A DNA stretch of 11,543 nucleotides, taken from NCBI GenBank assembly GCA_946885905.1, contig CAMPHL010000033.1:1-11543 (forward strand), read 5' to 3'. The DNA is from an uncultured Pseudomonadota bacterium (GTDB lineage Bacteria > Pseudomonadota > Gammaproteobacteria > Burkholderiales > Usitatibacteraceae). Both the position numbers and the translations under genes were made by a program. The notes under the pieces are model-generated. The model did no database searches. It was not told the DNA's origin and saw only the letters and a list, made by a program, of their open reading frames with translations. Shown here one piece after another: positions 6,558 to 11,543 of the stretch (the first letter of the stretch is position 1; each line of letters opens with the position of its first letter).

Positions 6558-7076
6558 CTAGTAAGGACCTCTGGGTTGCGGAAAGCGGGAGCCGGGTTGC
6601 CGTTCGGGCGAAGGCGGGACGACGATCACGTTCACGGCCATCTGCTCGCCCGGGTCGTAGGGCATGCGGACCAGGAATTCGCGTCCCATGTATTGGTAGT
6701 TCACGTCGTAGCCGACGATGCGCTCGCGCGTTTCGGACCGGTCGCACGGCGCGACCTCGGAAGCGGCCGAGCTGTAGCCGGTGCCTTCCATGCGGCATTC
6801 GCGGTTGTTGGCCGGGCCCTTCTCGTACACGGGCTTCGAGGAGAGCACGCGCGCGACGTCGCCGAACATGAGCTTGGGCTCGAAACGGGCGGGTCCTGGC
6901 CTGGCGGAGCGCGAGGGGTCCGGCGAAGCGGCGGAGGGCGGCGCGCTACCCGACGGCGCGGCGGCCGCGGGGGGAGCAGCGGACGGCGGGGCGTTCCCCG
7001 GCTCCGCAGGCGAGGCGGCGCCGGCGAACAGGGGCACCAACCCGGCGGCCGCGAGGGCCAGGATCGTCTTCTTCAT
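6558..7076 (-). CDS. Exported protein, paralogue 3, lacking the glycine zipper
   Basis: 172 residues. Signal peptide MKKTILALAAAGLVPLFAGA is followed by an Ala/Pro/Ser-rich low-complexity linker (about 22-65). The rest matches the flanking modules of the two neighbouring glycine-zipper proteins: ARVLSSKPVYE at 75-85 (compare [11 protein letters not shown]), C94 in RECRMEG, C111, and VGYDVNYQYMGREFLVRMPYDPG at 121-143. The 40-residue glycine zipper that lies between the two cysteines in the paralogues is absent, replaced by a short loop. The tail is Pro/Arg-rich. The start at 7076 is fixed by the signal peptide and an AAGGAGA site. It lies 28 nt after hutG and 8 nt before the next paralogue, so it is probably part of the hut transcript. 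Function is unknown. Confidence 0.85.
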   Translation of the reverse strand: MKKTILALAAAGLVPLFAGAASPAEPGNAPPSAAPPAAAAPSGSAPPSAASPDPSRSARPGPARFEPKLMFGDVARVLSSKPVYEKGPANNRECRMEGTGYSSAASEVAPCDRSETRERIVGYDVNYQYMGREFLVRMPYDPGEQMAVNVIVVPPSPERQPGSRFPQPRGPY

Positions 7077-7080
7077 GGAT

Positions 7081-7087
7081 TCTCCTT
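7081..7087 (-). promoter_or_regulatory. Strong Shine-Dalgarno for the gene starting at 7076
   Basis: Minus-strand AAGGAGA, 4 nt before the ATG. It excludes the 16-codon longer reading that overlaps hutG. Confidence 0.8.
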
Positions 7088-7102
7088 GGGCAGATCCTGC
7101 CC
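7088..7102 (-). other. Small hairpin between hutG and the exported-protein gene
   Basis: GGGCAG (7088-7093) and CTGCCC (7097-7102) form a perfect 6-bp stem with a 3-nt loop, ending directly against the Shine-Dalgarno of the gene at 7076. It has no T tract, so it is not a terminator. It could act as a processing or stability element in the intercistronic mRNA; that is inference. Confidence 0.4.
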
Positions 7103-7104
7103 GC

Positions 7105-7935
7105 TTAAACGCGCGGCGCCCCACTCCGTTGACGTGCCCAGTCGAGGACCATGGCCAGCTGCTCGCGAAGGATGCCGCTCACGGCCGCGGCCCGCTCGGG
7201 CCGGAAAGGGTAGGGAGAGGTCTCGTCCATGTAGATGGCCTCGGCCATCTCGAGCTGGATCGCGTGCACGCCCGCGGCGGGCGCGCCGTAATGGCGCGTG
7301 ATGTAGCCGCCCTTGAAGCGGCCGTCGAGCACCGAGGTGTAACCGGCGTGTCGGGAGAAGGCGACACGAAGCGACTGCGCCAGCCCCGCATCGCACGACT
7401 TCCCGTCCGCGGTGCCGAGGTTGAAGTCCGCAAGCCGGCCCTCGAAGAGTCGGGGCGCCTCCGAGACGATCGAGTGCGCGTCCCAGAGCATCGCGATGCC
7501 GTGCTCGTCGCGAACGCGCCGGAGCTCGGCGGCGAGCCGGCGATGGTACGGCTTCCAGTATCGCTCGACGCGCCGCGCGATCTCGGCCTCGTCCGGCTCG
7601 CTTCCGCGATAGAGCGGCTCGGAGTGGAACGTGTCGATCGGGCAGAGGCGCGGGGTGTCGCGACCGGGATAGAGGTTCGAGCCGTCCGGCGGCCGATTGA
7701 GGTCCACGACGTAGCGCGAATGCGTGGCCTGGATCGAGGTCGCGCCCAGCTCCGCCACGAAAGCGTAGAGGCGCGGCAGGTGCCAGTCGGTGTCCGGGCG
7801 GCGGGCGGCGCAGTCGGTGAGCTGGCGGCCGATGCTCCACGGCACGAAGGTGCCCACGTGCGGCATCGACACGATGAGGGGCGAAGCGCCGCGTCGGTAG
7901 CGATAGGGCGGGGCGCTCGCCTCGGAAAGCAACAT
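7105..7935 (-). CDS. hutG: N-formylglutamate deformylase
   Basis: 276 residues, of the N-formylglutamate amidohydrolase (FGase) family. It hydrolyses N-formyl-L-glutamate, made by HutF, to glutamate and formate, the last step of the pathway. Recognisable blocks are SPLIVSMPHVGTFVP at 18-32, DTDWH at 48-52, TSIQATHSRYVVDLNRPPDG at 66-85 with LYPGRD, the metal-site type WDAHSI at 151-156, FNLGT at 171-175, and FKGGYITRHYG at 207-217 with HAIQLEMAEAIYMDE. Likely metal ligands are H26, D49 or H52, and H154 (family-based inference). The start overlaps the stop of the upstream protease gene as TGATG, so translation is coupled. No deletions are seen and the length is normal. Confidence 0.95.
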   Translation of the reverse strand: MLLSEASAPPYRYRRGASPLIVSMPHVGTFVPWSIGRQLTDCAARRPDTDWHLPRLYAFVAELGATSIQATHSRYVVDLNRPPDGSNLYPGRDTPRLCPIDTFHSEPLYRGSEPDEAEIARRVERYWKPYHRRLAAELRRVRDEHGIAMLWDAHSIVSEAPRLFEGRLADFNLGTADGKSCDAGLAQSLRVAFSRHAGYTSVLDGRFKGGYITRHYGAPAAGVHAIQLEMAEAIYMDETSPYPFRPERAAAVSGILREQLAMVLDWARQRSGAPRV

Positions 7936-8606
7936 CAGCGGTCGTTGTTGGCGCCGGACTTGCCGGTGAGCTTCCTGATGAGCTCGGCCGCTTCCCGCTC
8001 GGCCGTCTCGTCGAGCTCGCGCTGGCGCTCCTCCGGGACGTGCGCCTCGGGGGCGGCCGCCGGGGCAGGCTTCGCCTTCGCGGGAGCCTTCGCCTTCATC
8101 TTCGCGCGCGTGCGCCGGATCACCTGCCAGGCCGCATGCCCGTCGAAGGGGCCGATGGGCAGGAGCGCCACGATCATGACGAAGAGGTTGAGCTTCACCA
8201 GCACCACGAACATCACGGTGGAGAGCTGGGCGCCGAAAGGGATCGCGCCGAACGGCACGAACGCCGTCGCCGCGAGCGCCACGAGCATCAGCGCGAGTTG
8301 CGCGAGCACACCGCCCCAGGCCACGGCGACGGTGTCGCCCGCCTTGGCCGCGTATTCGTTGTACGAAGTCTCGCCGTGGATGCCCCATAGCGAGACGCCC
8401 GTCACGGCGATCCTGCGCCGCCGCAGCATCACGACATGCCCCAGCTCATGCACCGCGAGGACCAGGAACACGAACGGGATGGACAGCAGCATCAACACCA
8501 CGTCCATGAAGATCAGGTACATCCAGGCGAACGCGAGCAGTACCGTCCAGTGCATCTGGACGGGGACGCGTCCCCAGGTGCCGAGCGACCAAGAATCCTG
8601 GCGCAT
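7935..8606 (-). CDS. M50-type (site-2-protease-like) membrane zinc metalloprotease
   Basis: 223 residues. The zinc motif HELGH is at 53-57 at the end of a hydrophobic helix (about 31-51), preceded by HWTVLLAFAW. Further hydrophobic helices are at about 93-119 and 128-150. The second metal-ligand region is LLPIGPFDGHAAW at 148-160 (D155), comparable to the LPxPPLDGG-type motif of M50 proteases. The tail (168-223) is Lys/Ala/Pro-rich, then acidic and probably helical, and cytoplasmic. The family cleaves transmembrane substrates such as anti-sigma factors; the substrate here is unknown and no PDZ domain is present. It starts 8 nt after the hutU stop and overlaps the hutG start by 1 nt, so it is clearly inside the hut operon although it has no known role in histidine breakdown. 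Only a weak AGGG-type ribosome-binding site is seen. Confidence 0.88.
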   Translation of the reverse strand: MRQDSWSLGTWGRVPVQMHWTVLLAFAWMYLIFMDVVLMLLSIPFVFLVLAVHELGHVVMLRRRRIAVTGVSLWGIHGETSYNEYAAKAGDTVAVAWGGVLAQLALMLVALAATAFVPFGAIPFGAQLSTVMFVVLVKLNLFVMIVALLPIGPFDGHAAWQVIRRTRAKMKAKAPAKAKPAPAAAPEAHVPEERQRELDETAEREAAELIRKLTGKSGANNDR

Positions 8607-8614
8607 GTCGAGCC

Positions 8615-10303
<1,689 letters not shown>

Positions 10304-10333
10304 GGCGGTGGGACAGGCAGGAAGCGAAGCCAG

Positions 10334-10340
10334 TATTATG
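10334..10340. promoter_or_regulatory. Overlapping face-to-face -10 elements between hutU and the adhesin-E-like gene
   Basis: Plus-strand TATTAT (10334-10339) and minus-strand CATAAT (10340-10335) overlap in the only AT-rich spot of this divergent gap. Expected starts would be near 10346 on plus and 10328 on minus, the latter giving hutU a leader of about 25 nt. Using the plus element would need the GTG at 10347 as start codon, because ATG 10338 lies within the box. No -35 boxes are evident. Confidence 0.4.
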
Positions 10341-10787
10341 CGTCCTGTGAAAATCGCCATCGCCCCGTGGGGCCTCGTCCTCGCCTTGCTCGCGCTGCCG
10401 TCGCTCGCGGCCTGGGAGGAGCTGCGCCGCAGCGACCAGGTGCGCCTCGCGATCGATCCCAAGACGATCAAGCGCAAGGGCGATACGGTGAGCTTTCGCT
10501 ACATCGTGGACTTCCGCCAGCCACAGGGCGACCACAAGACCGGAGTCGTCTATCGCTCGCTCGCCACCAAGGCGCACATCCGCTGCAAGGCCCGCACGAT
10601 CGTGGTCGAGCAGAGCGAGGCCTATCCCGGCAACGAGGCGAAGGGCCCCTCGCTCGGCGTGATGAAGCCGCCGAAAGGCGATGACGTCTTCAAGAAGCTC
10701 GAGGTGGGCTCCAGCGACGAGGACCTGCACAAGCGCGTCTGCGCGCCCGCGCCCGCCAAGGCCGACAAGGCGCCGGCGAAGAAGTAG
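10338..10787 (+). CDS. Surface-adhesin protein E-like exported protein
   Basis: 149 residues from ATG 10338, or 146 from GTG 10347 ([11 protein letters not shown]). A signal peptide spans to about residue 25 ([13 protein letters not shown], then WEEL). The mature part has the pattern of surface-adhesin-E-like proteins: a WEEL start, [22 protein letters not shown] (39-60), a [11 protein letters not shown] segment with C83, and a second cysteine C135 near the end that could form a disulfide. The tail is Lys/Ala/Pro-rich. These are small periplasmic or surface proteins of uncertain role; the name comes from a Haemophilus protein and does not prove adhesion here. It is divergent from hutU (34 nt) and 9 nt ahead of the GNAT pseudogene. 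The choice between the two starts is open. Confidence 0.75.
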   Translation: MRPVKIAIAPWGLVLALLALPSLAAWEELRRSDQVRLAIDPKTIKRKGDTVSFRYIVDFRQPQGDHKTGVVYRSLATKAHIRCKARTIVVEQSEAYPGNEAKGPSLGVMKPPKGDDVFKKLEVGSSDEDLHKRVCAPAPAKADKAPAKK

Positions 10788-10796
10788 GCGGGCCCC

Positions 10797-11232
10797 ATGG
10801 GCATCACGCTGGAGACCGAACGGCTGCTGCTGCGTCCGTTCCGCAACGCCGACCACGCCCCCTATGCCGCGATGTGCGCGGATCCCGAGGTGATGAAGTA
10901 CCTGGGCACGGGCGTCACCCTGAATTCGATGGAAGCCTGGCGCTCGATCGCGTCCATGCTCGGCCATTGGGAATTGCTCGGCTACGGGATGTTCGCCGCC
11001 GAGGTGAAGGGCACCGGCGAGCTCGCCGGGCGCGTGGGCTTCCTCGATCCGCCCGGCTGGCCGGGCATGCCTCGATTACGCCTTCGGCGCGCTCGCCCGC
11101 GATCGCGTGATCAGCCTCATCCGGCCGGGGAACGAACGCTCCATCCGCGTGGCCGAACGCCTGGGAGAGCGCCTCGCGGGCGAGGTGGACTTGCTCGGCG
11201 GCAAGGCGCTCGTATACGAGGTCCGCAGGTGA
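10797..11232 (+). pseudogene. GNAT (RimJ/RimL-type) acetyltransferase broken by an internal deletion
   Basis: Residues 1-90 (10797-11066) are a normal N-terminal half of a RimJ/RimL-like GNAT protein: ITLETERLLLRPFRNADHAPY, ADPEVMKYLG, then a VKGTGELAGRVGFLDPPGWPG strand. The normal C-terminal part reappears in the +1-shifted frame from 11071: LDYAFGALARDRVISLI, NERSIRVAERLGERLAGEVDLLGGKALVYEVRR, stop at 11230-11232. Between them only 4 nt remain where homologues have roughly 24 residues, including the GRGYATEA-like acetyl-CoA-binding loop. About 68 nt are therefore missing, which also accounts for the frame shift. The original N-terminal frame reads on to 11360 through unrelated sequence. 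The protein should be inactive as an acetyltransferase. An assembly or sequencing error is the alternative. Confidence 0.8.
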
Positions 11233-11236
11233 TGAG

Positions 11237-11543
11237 GTGGGCGAAGTACGCATCGGCATCTCGGGATGGCGCTACGAGGGCTGGCGGGGAGTGTTCTACC
11301 CGCGAGGCCTCGCCCACGCGCGCGAGCTCGACTACGCTTCGCGCCAGTTGCCGACGATAGAGATCAACGGCACGCACTACTCGCTGCAGCGCCCCGGATC
11401 CTTCGACGCCTGGCGCGACGCCACGCCCGGGGGATTCGTCTTCGCGGTGAAGGGCAGCCGCTTCATCACCCACATGAAGCAGCTGAACGACATCGAGCGT
11501 CCGCTCGCCCCCTTCTGCGCCCAGGGCGGGCTCGCCCTGGGAG
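11237..11543 (+). CDS. DUF72 (YecE-like) protein, 5' part
   Basis: The first 102 residues of a protein that continues past the window; family members are usually about 240-300 residues. The DUF72 hallmarks are present: VRIGISGWRYEGWRGVFYP at 4-22, a PTIEINGTHYSLQRPGSFDAW block at 43-63 and FVFAVKGSRFITHMKQL at 72-88. DUF72 folds as a TIM-barrel-like domain of unknown function. The start is GTG 11237, 4 nt after the GNAT pseudogene's stop codon, with AGGTGAT/GAG purines as ribosome-binding site overlapping that stop. It is therefore translated in tandem with the upstream genes. No upstream ATG in this frame gives a better N-terminus. Confidence 0.88.
   Translation, partial: MGEVRIGISGWRYEGWRGVFYPRGLAHARELDYASRQLPTIEINGTHYSLQRPGSFDAWRDATPGGFVFAVKGSRFITHMKQLNDIERPLAPFCAQGGLALG

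Overview
The window is GC-rich, densely packed bacterial DNA. Together the gene families (a five-step histidine-utilisation set, 17-kDa-antigen-type glycine-zipper envelope proteins, a surface-adhesin-E-like protein, a DUF3501/Hdr-like/rubrerythrin group) point to a Gram-negative proteobacterium, most likely a betaproteobacterium. That placement is inference from gene content, not from a marker gene. There are no rRNA, tRNA, CRISPR, integrase or transposase features.

Left part (1-2565, all minus strand). A rubrerythrin gene (2143-2565) ends at a strong hairpin. It is followed by a long imperfect inverted repeat (1953-2092), then a two-cluster Fe-S/CCG-domain oxidoreductase (565-1917) and a DUF3501 gene (1-519). 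The DUF3501 frame is unusual: after about 117 normal residues it switches into sequence typical of the C-terminal part of LacI-family sensor domains and runs off the window.

Middle and right part (2655-10303): histidine degradation. hutF (minus) and hutI (plus) diverge from a 21-bp gap. Further right, on the minus strand, hutU, an M50-type membrane metalloprotease and hutG are coupled (8-nt gap, then a TGATG overlap). hutG is followed after 28 nt by two small exported proteins (6558-7076 and 5956-6549) before a convincing terminator at 5899-5932. A third related exported protein (5264-5857) follows the terminator and its end overlaps the end of hutI. HutU, HutI, HutF and HutG together convert urocanate to glutamate plus formate and ammonia by the formylglutamate route. 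Histidine ammonia-lyase (HutH) and a HutC-type repressor are not in the window.

Right end (10338-11543, plus strand). A surface-adhesin-E-like exported protein, a GNAT acetyltransferase broken by an internal deletion, and the start of a DUF72 protein lie head-to-tail with very small gaps, divergent from hutU.

The points most worth a second look are the DUF3501/LacI junction, a 39-bp palindromic element sitting exactly in frame inside hutU, the protease between hutU and hutG, the row of envelope paralogues of which one has lost its glycine zipper, the rubrerythrin-downstream inverted repeat, and near-symmetric -10 elements in both divergent gaps. I do not see a clearly new multi-gene system; the closest candidate is the hut operon that also carries a membrane protease and envelope proteins.
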